A DNA stretch of 41,625 nucleotides from positions 1,770,844 through 1,812,468 of the forward strand of contig CM007320.1 of NCBI GenBank assembly GCA_000333855.2. Reading direction: 5' to 3'. The stretch's first letter is position 1, and each line of letters starts with the position of its first letter. The position numbers were made by a program, and so were the translations under genes. The notes below the pieces were generated by a model. The model worked only from the letters and a program-made list of their open reading frames with translations, was not told the DNA's origin and searched no databases. Positions 7,751 to 17,403 of the stretch are shown here, piece after piece. Source of the DNA: Endotrypanum monterogeii (taxonomy: Eukaryota > Euglenozoa > Kinetoplastea > Trypanosomatida > Trypanosomatidae).

Positions 7751-10700
7751 ATGTCGGCCTTAATGATATCAAGGAGCAGGAGGGTTTGGGTCACCATGTC
7801 GTCACGTGGCTTATCATCCCTTGCTCTCTTTTCTCTCCTGATGCTGATGATTCTTGCAAACGTGATACCGCAAGCACATGGAAAGGGATTTCACGTTACT
7901 GTGGAGGCTTCGTGGAATGAAACGTCTTTATATCAAGAGGGGTGCGAGTGGGCAGCGCGCTCACTAGGCAGTGAGGCGTTCTTTAACTGTCTGGATGCCC
8001 TCTGGCCATCGTCACCGCCATACAATCCTCACGACGGTAACGTGGGCCTTGGGACGACGCAGGAGGCATCGAGTGCTCGCATCCGTCCCCAACAGCGGCA
8101 GTACATAAAACTTCTAGAGGTTTTCTTTGGTTCCGCTGATCCACAGGAGACACGCAGAGTTCTGTTTGAGGCCGAAATGGCGGCTCGTATTTATTCACCG
8201 GCTGTGGAGGCACACTACGACCTTGCTGAGAAGGAGATGCGTGAGGCATCGACGTCCTTCTGGCAGAATCAAAGCAACCAGAATCAGGTCGAGCGCGACG
8301 GCGGAGGTGGGCTGATCTGTGGGGAACCTTTTGGTGTAGTGTATACGCGCCGTGTGCCAGGCGCTCCACTGCAGGCGTTTCGCACTAACACGCCCTCTGA
8401 GTTGAAAAAGGCAGCCCGTATCCCGAAGGAGCTGCAGAGCGGTACCTGGATTTCTACAAATGAAGTAACCTACGACACCTTCGACCACCGCTACAGTACG
8501 GCATCGATGTCGGCGGAGCGTGATGTGGCAGCCGTGGTAATTGTGTATGGTCTGCCCGGATGTGCTGCGTCACATGCCCTGCATCGGGCCGCTGTGGAGG
8601 CCTCGGATTCCTCAGGCGCCGCCCACACTGCATCCGGCACACCAGCTTACTTCTGGCGTCATCTGCCGGTGTCGGTATCGCGTCTCTGCACTGCTGCCGG
8701 CGTGTCTGCGCAGTCCTCTGCAGAAGCGACACGTCTGTGGGATACTCCTTTGGTTGTCCAGGGCTACGGGGTTACCGTGGACATCAAAAGTACAGAGTAC
8801 AAAGTGTTAGATGAAGCCGCTGCCATGCAGCGATCCACCAACGAAAAGGAGCATGCGACAGTCGAAGCGACGAGCTCAGCGCATAACGGTGCGGATGCTA
8901 CCGGAGCAGAAGCAGCAGGTGCGACAGCAGAGACGCATGTAGATCGTGTCGTTGGCGGAATGCAGATGTCCCAATCGAAGGTGCACCACCCCAGTTTGTC
9001 TGTTTCCCTAGATGGGTTTCCCACCCTCTTCGAAGAAGAGGGCAGTAGCGACGATGTGAAGGTGGACTTTGATACGGCGGAGCTGCAAGACATCGGCCTC
9101 GCCGCGACCCAGTACATCAGCGAGGTGAAGGCCCACAACCGGCGCTTGCACGTCTTGAAGGAGGTGGTGACGCGGTTCCCTACGTACGCCACTGCCTTCG
9201 CAAACCTCACTTCACAGCCTGCTCGGCGTGGAGGGTTGCAGATGGCGCTCTACCTCCTACACCAGCACATCGTGCCAGGTGACTCAGCATTCCTCGTGGA
9301 GGGCTGGCGTGTAGACGTGGTCACTCTCTTCAGTGTCCTTGACGCCCTACATGAAGAGGAGCTGGTATCTCGCCGCATCGAAACCGTATTGACAACACAA
9401 TTGCTCCCCGTGGATGACGCTGGTGCAGCCACCGACGACGCTGAGTACAAGGTACACTCAGTGCTGCTTGAGCCCGCAGTTCTTGCAAAGTTTATTGGCC
9501 ACGTGAAGCGCACCACCCGTCGCACTATCGGGAAATTGGGGGATAAGGGCGGCAGCAGCGCGCGCATCGCCTACGCAATCCCTGAAAATTGCGTTACCTG
9601 GGTTAACGACGTCGAGACGGCGCCACACCTCCAATCGCTTCCAGCTGAGCTGTCCGCGCTTTTCGCACGTGACTACGATGTCACACCCTTCCCGCGGCGC
9701 AACGTGTTGAATTATGTCTTTTTGTGGAATCCCGTCTCCATGTCGAGTCTGAAGATGATATCCCTCATCATCCACTTATATCAAAAAAATCCCCTTGCTC
9801 GCTATGGTGTTGCACTCGCGGACCTGGCCTGGTCGCCTGCTTATGAGGCAGGAGTACAGAACACAGCCCGCGGTTCTCAGGGTGAGTCTCCCGGGTCGAG
9901 GGCCGCGTTCTACATCTTCGCCCTCGCGCATCATCTTTCCGCGAGGGTTGGGACACAGGGTGTGCTGTTGTTTCTGGTAGAGTTGTACCAAGCTGCCGCG
10001 CACGCCAACAGCGACCCCATCCCTGACGCGGTGATTCTCAGCGTCTGCGAGGAGAACGCCCGCTCGAAGCTAGACACTAGCTTAGCAGAGCTCACCAACG
10101 ATGCAGAATTCCTGAACCATTACCACGAGACACAGGCGGCGCTCTACCGCTTCCGTGCCTCCCAGTACCCATCCATCTTCCTCAACGGTATTCTGCTGGA
10201 CAGCAACACGGCCCTCACGCCAGGTGCGCTGCAGATGGAGATGAAGCACCTGCGCCAATGGGTGTCCAATGGAGCCCTGAGGGATGAAATGGCGAGCATG
10301 TATGCCTCCATTCTCAAGCTTCGAGGTGCTTCAGATCACATGCAACCTGCTTTATTGCGAGAACCCGTAACGATGCGGTGGTCAGACGAGCCAGCCACAG
10401 TGGCGTATGTTGAGAGTCTACCGTACCTGATTGCTGCCTCAAACGCTAAGGAAGTGCCAGTGCTTACCCAACTGGTGATGTTACCCTGTGAGTTAACAGC
10501 TCAAGTACTTCAGCAGCTGCTCACGGTGCTGGCGGCACTGGAATCGTGCGATACCGCTGAGGAGGAGAACTCTCCGCTCCATGAGACGTGCGGTATTCTC
10601 CGAATTTCACTGGTCTCATGTCCATCTTCAGCATCCGTCGTTCATCGCCATATCGAAATCCTTCAACAGCGCCTGGCTCACAGCAGAGCACCAAAGGCAA

Positions 10701-13144
10701 CTCGGTACACCGCCCTTCAGGGGTATGTGTCACACCTTCTCAAATCTCTGGAGTCGCGGAATGCTGACAAGAGTGTAATTCTCGACACGGCGACGGTGAC
10801 TGCAATGCTGGCGGCGTCTCCTCTCTCTGCCGACCAGCGCTTGCAGGTCGACATCGCCAGCCATACGGCCTCGACAGCATCTCCGACATTTGCTAAGGGT
10901 CACAGGCAGCTATGGGCAGCTTTCAACGACGCGTGCGGCGGAGCCGTCAATACCGTTTTCCTTGTTACCAATGGTCGCATCGTCGCCATGGATGACAGTT
11001 TCCGCGCTGCAGACGTCTTGATGGCTGCCGGACTTGTGGCGCCACTCACCAATGCGGTGCGAGATGTTTTGATGAACGTCGATTTTGTTGATATGAGCTC
11101 CGGCGAAGGTGGCTATGCCGTGGAGGAACTAGATAACGATTTCTTCGCTAGCAAGACGGCCTGCTTGAGCAGCATTTTCCTTGACGACTTCATGCAGCAC
11201 ACCAAGAAGCAGGGTACACTCGAGTCGATGGAGATTCTGGACGAGAGTATTTTCAAGTTCAATGAAGAAAGAAAGCAACTCGGTTCCCTGTTATGGACGC
11301 TGAGCAATGCCGATTTCAGGAAAGGGGCGACCGAGGAGGAGGGGACGGCCATGAATCAAGCCGGCGCGACGAATGCGTGGGGGAAACAGTCGCCTCACCA
11401 CATCACTGTCCTCGTAGATCCCTCGTCGCGTGATGCACAGGTGATCGTCTCGCTCGCTTATTATCTTATCCAGTCCCCTTTCCACGTTCGCCTTACTGTA
11501 GTGCTGAACCCCTCTCTTGATGTCAAGTTCCCGATTCGCAACTTCTATGAGTACGTCGCGAGCCCAGCGCTCTATTTCGAGGAAACCTCAGGTCGCGTCG
11601 TAGCGCCAGCTGCGATACTCACACAGATGCCATCCACCGCGTTGCTTACGCTAGGCGTCGAGGAGCCACCCTCGTGGATTGTCTTTTCGCAGGATGCCGA
11701 GGTGGACCTTGATAATGTCATACTCTCCAATCTGCCCAAGGGTACGCTCTCTGTGAAGGCGGTATACCGCATGCACTCAATACTGGTAACAGGTGACGCG
11801 ACCGATGCTCAGAGCGGAACTGTGCTGAACGGGCTGCCGCTTTCTCTAGCTTCGCTACCGCACACAGGCAGCAGCTCTGCCACGGCGGCATCAGCAGCAC
11901 GGACAACCGACACGCAGGTGATGGCGAACCAAGGTGGCTACTACCAGCTTCAAGCAAACCCTGGGCTGTGGCACCTCTCGATCAAGGAGGGTGCAGTGGC
12001 GGCAGCTTTCTGCATCCATGCGATCGGCAGCAACACAGTGCACGAGTGTGCTGAGGCAGAACAGAGGACGTCACCACGGAACTGGGCACGCGGTCAGCGT
12101 ATTCCGCTCGTTATTGACTCCTTTCACGGCCGTTATGTATCGTTGCAGGTGAGGCGCACACCAACTGCTGGTGAAACTGCTGATCTGCGCACTATCCTTC
12201 AGGAAATTGCGTCTGATGAGCAAGACTCTGGGATGTCATCGTGGTTCGCCAGTAGCGCACCGCGTGCATCGCCGGAGAAACCAACGCTCAATATCTTTTC
12301 TGTCGCCTCAGGCCACCTGTACGAACGCTTTTTGCGGATGATGATGTACAGTGTACACCAAACGTCGAGTGAGCAGCACGGGGCCAACAAGACGCGCATC
12401 AAGTTCTGGGTAATAGAAAACTTTTTGTCCCCACAGTTCAAGCGCTACATTCCCCTCCTTGCTAAGCAGATTGGGTTTGAGGTGAGCTTCGTAGCTTATC
12501 GATGGCCGTGGTGGCTTCCGCAGCAGACAGAAAAGCAGCGAAAGATATGGGCTTACAAGATTCTCTTCCTGGATGTTTTGTTTCCACTCGATGTTGACCG
12601 TGTAATTTTTGTCGATGCCGACCAGACTGTGCAATCTGATCTGCACGAATTATACAAGATGGACATCGGTGGGAATCCTATTGCCATGACCCCGTTCTGT
12701 CAACAGTTCAAGAACAAAGCAACCGCCTCGCTGCGCTTCTGGGAACAGGGTTTCTGGGCAAAGCACCTGGGTGGCAAGCCCTACCACATTAGCGCTATCT
12801 TCCTTGTCGATCTTCGTCGGTTCCGTGCGATGCTCGCCGGCGACCAGTACCGCCATGTGTATTCAAATCTCGTGCAGGACCCAAACAGTCTAGCTAACCT
12901 CGACCAGGATTTACCCAATTACCTCCAGTCCAACATTCCCATCTTCTCCTTGAAGGAAGAATGGCTTTGGTGCGAGACGTGGTGCAGTGAGGAGAGCAAG
13001 TCGAAGGCAAAGACGATCGATCTCTGTAACAACCCACTAACGAAGCTGCCAAAGCTGGATAGCGCAAAGATGCTTGTGCCCGGTTGGGAGGAACTGGATA
13101 AAAAACTGCAGAACATGTCTGATAGTATTCTCGGCCGTCTTTGA
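7751..13144 (+). CDS. UGGT: UDP-glucose:glycoprotein glucosyltransferase
   Basis: ER-lumen enzyme that tests glycoprotein folding and adds glucose from UDP-Glc to high-mannose N-glycans of misfolded proteins, returning them to calreticulin/calnexin. Trypanosomatids transfer unglucosylated glycans, so in them this enzyme makes the first glucosylated form. A hydrophobic signal segment (ALFSLLMLMILA) precedes a long N-terminal folding-sensor region. The C-terminal GT24 catalytic domain spans about 1513-1780, with the DAD metal/UDP motif (D1622, D1624), NLDQDLPN and the EWLWCETWC block. At 1797 residues it is longer than usual (about 1500-1600), partly from an Ala/Glu/Thr-rich insert near 360-400. 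The C-terminus (SILGRL) lacks a KDEL-like retrieval signal. ATG 7751 is the first in frame (the open frame reaches GTG 7736); ATG 7796 (CACCATG context) puts the signal peptide right at the N-terminus and is a good alternative. Confidence 0.95.
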   Translation: MSALMISRSRRVWVTMSSRGLSSLALFSLLMLMILANVIPQAHGKGFHVTVEASWNETSLYQEGCEWAARSLGSEAFFNCLDALWPSSPPYNPHDGNVGLGTTQEASSARIRPQQRQYIKLLEVFFGSADPQETRRVLFEAEMAARIYSPAVEAHYDLAEKEMREASTSFWQNQSNQNQVERDGGGGLICGEPFGVVYTRRVPGAPLQAFRTNTPSELKKAARIPKELQSGTWISTNEVTYDTFDHRYSTASMSAERDVAAVVIVYGLPGCAASHALHRAAVEASDSSGAAHTASGTPAYFWRHLPVSVSRLCTAAGVSAQSSAEATRLWDTPLVVQGYGVTVDIKSTEYKVLDEAAAMQRSTNEKEHATVEATSSAHNGADATGAEAAGATAETHVDRVVGGMQMSQSKVHHPSLSVSLDGFPTLFEEEGSSDDVKVDFDTAELQDIGLAATQYISEVKAHNRRLHVLKEVVTRFPTYATAFANLTSQPARRGGLQMALYLLHQHIVPGDSAFLVEGWRVDVVTLFSVLDALHEEELVSRRIETVLTTQLLPVDDAGAATDDAEYKVHSVLLEPAVLAKFIGHVKRTTRRTIGKLGDKGGSSARIAYAIPENCVTWVNDVETAPHLQSLPAELSALFARDYDVTPFPRRNVLNYVFLWNPVSMSSLKMISLIIHLYQKNPLARYGVALADLAWSPAYEAGVQNTARGSQGESPGSRAAFYIFALAHHLSARVGTQGVLLFLVELYQAAAHANSDPIPDAVILSVCEENARSKLDTSLAELTNDAEFLNHYHETQAALYRFRASQYPSIFLNGILLDSNTALTPGALQMEMKHLRQWVSNGALRDEMASMYASILKLRGASDHMQPALLREPVTMRWSDEPATVAYVESLPYLIAASNAKEVPVLTQLVMLPCELTAQVLQQLLTVLAALESCDTAEEENSPLHETCGILRISLVSCPSSASVVHRHIEILQQRLAHSRAPKATRYTALQGYVSHLLKSLESRNADKSVILDTATVTAMLAASPLSADQRLQVDIASHTASTASPTFAKGHRQLWAAFNDACGGAVNTVFLVTNGRIVAMDDSFRAADVLMAAGLVAPLTNAVRDVLMNVDFVDMSSGEGGYAVEELDNDFFASKTACLSSIFLDDFMQHTKKQGTLESMEILDESIFKFNEERKQLGSLLWTLSNADFRKGATEEEGTAMNQAGATNAWGKQSPHHITVLVDPSSRDAQVIVSLAYYLIQSPFHVRLTVVLNPSLDVKFPIRNFYEYVASPALYFEETSGRVVAPAAILTQMPSTALLTLGVEEPPSWIVFSQDAEVDLDNVILSNLPKGTLSVKAVYRMHSILVTGDATDAQSGTVLNGLPLSLASLPHTGSSSATAASAARTTDTQVMANQGGYYQLQANPGLWHLSIKEGAVAAAFCIHAIGSNTVHECAEAEQRTSPRNWARGQRIPLVIDSFHGRYVSLQVRRTPTAGETADLRTILQEIASDEQDSGMSSWFASSAPRASPEKPTLNIFSVASGHLYERFLRMMMYSVHQTSSEQHGANKTRIKFWVIENFLSPQFKRYIPLLAKQIGFEVSFVAYRWPWWLPQQTEKQRKIWAYKILFLDVLFPLDVDRVIFVDADQTVQSDLHELYKMDIGGNPIAMTPFCQQFKNKATASLRFWEQGFWAKHLGGKPYHISAIFLVDLRRFRAMLAGDQYRHVYSNLVQDPNSLANLDQDLPNYLQSNIPIFSLKEEWLWCETWCSEESKSKAKTIDLCNNPLTKLPKLDSAKMLVPGWEELDKKLQNMSDSILGRL

Positions 13145-13648
13145 GTGTACAGGCTGTGGTACGCACGGTGATGATATGTTTATTCAGTAGTGAAGAGTTC
13201 GGGGGAGGCTTGCTTTCTTCTTATTCAAAATAATATTTTCGAGCATGCCATGTGATTAACTTACCTGGAGCGTGGCGGGAGGGGGGGAGGGAGGAGGGAA
13301 GGCGTGCAAGTCTAGTTGTGGGATTCCCCCTTTTGCCCGCCTAACGCTCGAGATCTTTGATCGGTTGTGTGTCCTACCGCATTTAATACGACGTCCACCC
13401 CTTGGGCTCCGCGTAATGGTGGCGTTTCGGTAGAGAATTTGAAGCAATTGGAAATGAATACGGGTAGTAGCCCGGCTTCGCGTGCAATGCCCAGGTCAAG
13501 TGGGTGAAGTCAAACTATCCGTGGAACCTCGTATGTCCTTGTTGAATGTGTGTGCACAAAAGGGGGTGCGTGGCAGCGTAAGTGTACCGCTGTGCCCTCT
13601 GGACATGTCACATAGCTTTCTCTCATTGCTGTTGGTCGGCCTTCTCCC
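13145..13648. other. 3' flank of UGGT; no gene seen
   Basis: Presumed 3' UTR of UGGT. It has a G-rich patch (13270-13300) but no coding sequence. It runs directly into the 458-bp repeat. Confidence 0.75.
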
Positions 13649-14106
13649 TCCCTTTTTCCCTCCCCAATAGAAATATTGGTCGATGCTGAACCGCCTTCTG
13701 CCCGTGGACCGGGGACGTGCACGCGGTGCGGCTGGGTCAGGGGGATTCGCTCCTGCCGAGGCACGCACCTCGGCTCTGGACGGTGGTCCATCGGCGCTGC
13801 TTGCGGGAGTGGACAAACTTGTTCTCCCCACATGGTAGGCAGCCTGTCAAGGCGTTCGCAGTGAAAGCCCAGCCGACTCTTAGTAGGCGCTGGTGTCTGA
13901 AGGGAGGGAGGGGGCGGGGGGAAAGGGGTATGCCGCGTGTGAGGCGGATGGGGCGCGGTGCCGGGGCGACGGAGTGCGCCATTGTCCTAGCTTGCGCGCA
14001 CCAACGCCTGGAAACGCGCGACAGGATCGCCTGCGCACCTCTGTAGAACTCGAGGCCGAAGGGACACGCATTGCGTGGATTCGTAGAAGGGGGAGGAGAC
14101 CCTCCT
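13649..14106. repeat. 458-bp dispersed repeat, copy A
   Basis: This GC-rich block reads the same, without gaps, as 19615-20072 (offset 5966). The left edge is TCCCTTTTTCCCTCCCC and the right edge GGAGACCCTCCT, after which the flanks diverge. Short frames are open on both strands but their translations are Arg/Gly/Pro-rich and do not look like protein; no target-site duplication or poly-A tail is evident. It probably belongs to the SIDER/degenerate retroposon class of Leishmania spacers, but that is inference. Perfect identity points to recent duplication or gene conversion. Confidence 0.9.
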
Positions 14107-14204
14107 CGCATTTTATTGAATTTCTAATTGTATACTTTATTGTCATCCATGTGTCCTCTTCTCCTTGCTGATATCTTTCTTTGTCCTTTTTCCGCTTGTT
14201 ATTC

Positions 14205-14215
<11 letters not shown>

Positions 14216-14253
<38 letters not shown>
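14216..14253. repeat. (CA)n microsatellite
   Basis: About 18 CA units just after repeat copy A. Confidence 0.95.
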
Positions 14254-14260
<7 letters not shown>

Positions 14261-14758
14261 CATACCTCGCCCCCTCTCTGATTCTGATAGGAACCCGCTG
14301 CACACATACAAAAAAACGGGCGAACTGGCTCAGTGCATCTGTCATTATATCAGCCCACCTCTGCATCCCTCCAAATCCTAACCTATCAACAGAAGAAAAA
14401 CATCATGTACGAATGCAGAGTGCACACGCATCTTTGAGCAGCAGTTTTTTTTTTTCCATCCTTAAGCATAGTGCTTTTGCTTTATTTTATTCTAACGCCT
14501 TCTCTCTTTTCTTTTTTTGCTGCCGGTGCTCGTTCGTGTTGTACTTTGCTGTGATCTCATCTGTGGTCGCGTTCGTTGAACACCCACCGGGAGCTATCAA
14601 ACGGTTCATTTGCTGTATTTTCCCCCACTTTTGTCCTCTCATTCACATCCGACATATACACGCTCACTTGTACTGTTTACTTTTCACTGTTTTTATGGTG
14701 AAGTGGGCAAATTGCTGTGTCTAAGGCACCTCATTGTTTCTCCTTTTTTTTCTTTCCC

Positions 14759-14784
14759 TGTGTGTGTGTGTGTGTGTGTGTGTG
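14759..14784. repeat. (TG)n microsatellite
   Basis: About 13 TG units. About 80 bp downstream lies a (CA)n tract, so the transcript could pair UG against CA repeats in a long hairpin. Confidence 0.95.
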
Positions 14785-14864
14785 CGACAGGAAGAGGAGA
14801 TTTTCTAGGTTTGCTCTCAACCCCGTTGCATTTGTGTTTCCCTTTTCGTGCCGTATTATACAAC

Positions 14865-14894
14865 CACACACACACACACACACACACACACATA

Positions 14895-14926
<32 letters not shown>

Positions 14927-14933
14927 TTATAAT
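14865..14933. repeat. Compound (CA)n(TA)n microsatellite
   Basis: CA repeats (14865-14892) followed by TA repeats with a TTTA interruption (14895-14933). Confidence 0.95.
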
Positions 14934-14994
14934 ATCCTCCGACACCCTCTCCGATCTGTTCTCTCTCATTCGCGGCCAGTAAGTGATTCCATTT

Positions 14995-15074
14995 TTTCTT
15001 TCACTCTCCCTCACTCTCCACTGCCCCTCCCCCTCACCTTGGCCACCCCCGCAAACCCTCATCGGTCCTTTCAG
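14995..15074 (+). promoter_or_regulatory. Polypyrimidine tract and trans-splice acceptor
   Basis: A long C/T-rich tract (about 14995-15050) leads to TTTCAG with AG at 15073-15074. This gives an 11-nt 5' UTR to the ATG at 15086. Confidence 0.6.
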
Positions 15075-15085
15075 GGGTCAAAGTG

Positions 15086-17005
15086 ATGCAGGCTAACGTC
15101 TTGGATGCTACATCAGGCACCAGTGTGGTCGCCTTGCCGGCGACGCTGCATGTGACGCCGCGCGTGGATCGAGCAACCATCTACCAAAACAAGTCGCTGC
15201 AGCGATGCTGTGCGCCGCTGTCGTTCAGTACACCAGTGACCGAGGTGCGAGTGATGGTGCCGATGCCTCAAGTGTCTGGCGGTCGGCGGGGGCTCGATGA
15301 GGACTCCGTGCAGGTGGAATTGGGTGACGCACTCAACGGAAAAGTAATTCTTGCTAGTGTACTGATCGATGAAGTGGACCGAGGGTGCCTACGGAGCGAC
15401 GGCACAGTGCAGATCGAGGCAACACATGTTACTGATGTGGCGAGTGCAAGCGACTCAGATATGCACAGCGAAGGGAGGGGCAACAATTCATCTTCGGACG
15501 CGCGTCGCGAAATGGAGTGGCAGCTCCAAGAGGTACGGTACAGGCTTCAACACAACGAGATAGCACTGGCGGAGGCCGAGAGTGTACGCGATTACACTGT
15601 AAATCTTGTGAAAAGCGCCGTGAATATATCGAAGTCTGCGCCGTTGATGCGCTCTGCTGCCTTGCATGACCCCCACACGTGGAGCTCACACCTGGGCGCG
15701 TTGGATAGCGCGAGAAGAGAACATGCACACACCAAGCGAGAACTGCTTCGCATACAGGAGACGTTAGAGACCGAAAGACGAGTACTTGAGACGAAGCTGG
15801 GCTTGGTCAACGGTTTGCAGGTCCCTTGCGATGACGTCAGCGGCGCGGCTGAGACAACAGTGGCCGTGGTGGTTTTGACTCTCAGGGTGCTGCAGCCTGT
15901 ACCAGCCGGCCCCGGTGCGATGGTGTACGTGTCGTGTGTGGTACCGAGCGGCCGATGGGGCGCCGTGTACGAGGCACACTTGAACACCCGAACGAGTGAA
16001 GTGATGGTGTACTACAGTGCAGAGGTTCTCCTCGAGTGCGGCGAGGATTTGAGGGATGTGTCTCTCACACTGTCTTCCGCAGTTCCGAGACGCAACGCTA
16101 CGCTTCCACCGACCATGAACATTTGGCGCTGCGGCGCGGTCGAGTCTTCATCTCAGCCGAGGATGCCCGTGTTGGGTGCAGGTGCCTCCTCCGGTCATAG
16201 TCAAGTATACTTCAGCGGAACTGGAACGCACGCGCCTCCATCTCCTGCGCCCATGATGATGATGCCTTCTGCAGCGCAGGCGGAGCAGGTTGGAACAGGA
16301 GCCATTGTAAACTTTTGCATCTCAAACCCGCAAACAGTCATGGCAAACGGAAAGGTGACGCGGCTGCCCCTGACTGTGCTTTCGCTTCCTGCCTCGATCA
16401 GCTACTTGAGTGTGCCTGAGAAGTCGCTGGCCGCCTTCACGCAGGCGCATATAAAAAATACAAGCGACTTCTTGCTACTGGCGGGTGACGTGGCCATGTT
16501 CCTGGATGGGAATTACGTTGTGCAGTCGCGAATTGACAAGCAGTGCGCGCCCGGAGACTCGTTAAGTATGTTTTTCGGCGCTGACCCCAATGTAGAGATA
16601 CAGCGAGTGCTGTTGCGTCAGACAAACACGATGGTGCAGAGCTCCTACTTCAATGGAAAAAAAAGAATCGTGAAGAGTTTCACTTACAGAACAATTATTC
16701 GAAACAAAAAGCGTCCCGGTGCTGATACTGAAGACGTTGTTCGCGTTAAGTTAGTCGAACATATTCCGACGAGCGATGAGGAGCAGCTTCAAGTGCGCCT
16801 TGTGATGCCCCCAAAGCCACAAGATGATGTCTACATTTACGATGATGAGGAGGACAGGGAACAACAGCGTCTTCGCAAGTCGCGATTGCTCAACCATGAG
16901 GGCATTGTGGAGATCGAGCGAGCCGTGCATGCGGGGGGGACTGCCGAAGTGCTTTTCTCCTTTGAAGTTGAGGCACCGAGTGACGTTACCATCTATGGGC
17001 TCTGA
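15086..17005 (+). CDS. DUF4140/DUF4139 domain protein of unknown function
   Basis: This 639-residue protein shows the two-part layout of the DUF4140/DUF4139 family, found in bacteria and eukaryotes with no settled biochemical role. The N-terminal part (about 20-120) has the PRVDRATIYQNKSL-type strand of DUF4140. A helical, probably coiled-coil middle (about 138-178 and 207-245) is rich in Arg, Glu and Leu. The DUF4139 part (about 257-639) has VVPSGRWGAVYEAHL, the CGEDLRDVSLTLSSAVPRR block and the expected short beta-strand ending IYGL. No signal peptide or membrane segment is visible, so it is probably cytosolic. An Ala/Ser/Pro/Met-rich loop lies near 350-400. ATG 15086 is the first in frame; the frame extends only to a GTG just before it. 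The gene lies between two copies of an exact 458-bp direct repeat. Confidence 0.85.
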   Translation: MQANVLDATSGTSVVALPATLHVTPRVDRATIYQNKSLQRCCAPLSFSTPVTEVRVMVPMPQVSGGRRGLDEDSVQVELGDALNGKVILASVLIDEVDRGCLRSDGTVQIEATHVTDVASASDSDMHSEGRGNNSSSDARREMEWQLQEVRYRLQHNEIALAEAESVRDYTVNLVKSAVNISKSAPLMRSAALHDPHTWSSHLGALDSARREHAHTKRELLRIQETLETERRVLETKLGLVNGLQVPCDDVSGAAETTVAVVVLTLRVLQPVPAGPGAMVYVSCVVPSGRWGAVYEAHLNTRTSEVMVYYSAEVLLECGEDLRDVSLTLSSAVPRRNATLPPTMNIWRCGAVESSSQPRMPVLGAGASSGHSQVYFSGTGTHAPPSPAPMMMMPSAAQAEQVGTGAIVNFCISNPQTVMANGKVTRLPLTVLSLPASISYLSVPEKSLAAFTQAHIKNTSDFLLLAGDVAMFLDGNYVVQSRIDKQCAPGDSLSMFFGADPNVEIQRVLLRQTNTMVQSSYFNGKKRIVKSFTYRTIIRNKKRPGADTEDVVRVKLVEHIPTSDEEQLQVRLVMPPKPQDDVYIYDDEEDREQQRLRKSRLLNHEGIVEIERAVHAGGTAEVLFSFEVEAPSDVTIYGL

Positions 17006-17369
17006 GGCGAGACATTTTTAGTGGCCACTGAGTCTGCGGGAATTAAGCCGTGCGCGTGTGCTCTCCGGAACGGAAGTGGGTGGGATGTAGAGGCGCTGAC
17101 GAGTTGTGTGCATTGGTACTCTGTGCTCTAGCTCCCCCTCTCAACGGAGGTGGAGTACCACGCACAAACTCGCGCATGGGGGCGCGGGCTAGTGTTCTGT
17201 GGAGCCTCCTGGATCTCTACTTTTTCCAGCTCTGTTTTCACTGTCACACAACGATTCCTAGTAGATATAGATACATTTTCTCTACCAGCCAAAGAGGCGG
17301 ATGTGGCACCACTCAAGCGGCTCGCTCGCTCTCTCTCTCCCCGCTTCTTACACCCACGGACCACAATAC

Positions 17370-17395
<26 letters not shown>
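17370..17395. repeat. (TA)n microsatellite
   Basis: About 13 TA units, followed by a short GT run. Confidence 0.95.

Positions 17396-17403
<8 letters not shown>

Larger units (their letters stand above)
14107..15085. other. Spacer before the DUF4139 gene; no gene seen
   Basis: About 980 bp of pyrimidine-rich DNA with (CA)n (14216-14253), (TG)n (14759-14784) and adjoining (CA)n/(TA)n tracts (14865-14933). A + strand frame of 198 codons at 14128-14724 is mostly microsatellite and hydrophobic low-complexity translation, and is not considered a gene. Confidence 0.75.

Noticed and set aside
13168..13200. GTGATGA box-C-like motif after UGGT
   Set aside because: No box D or closing stem at a suitable distance.
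13737..14111. Minus-strand 124-codon frame recurring in each 458-bp repeat copy
   Set aside because: Recurs only because the DNA is repeated; no reverse transcriptase, RNase H or zinc-finger motif is visible.
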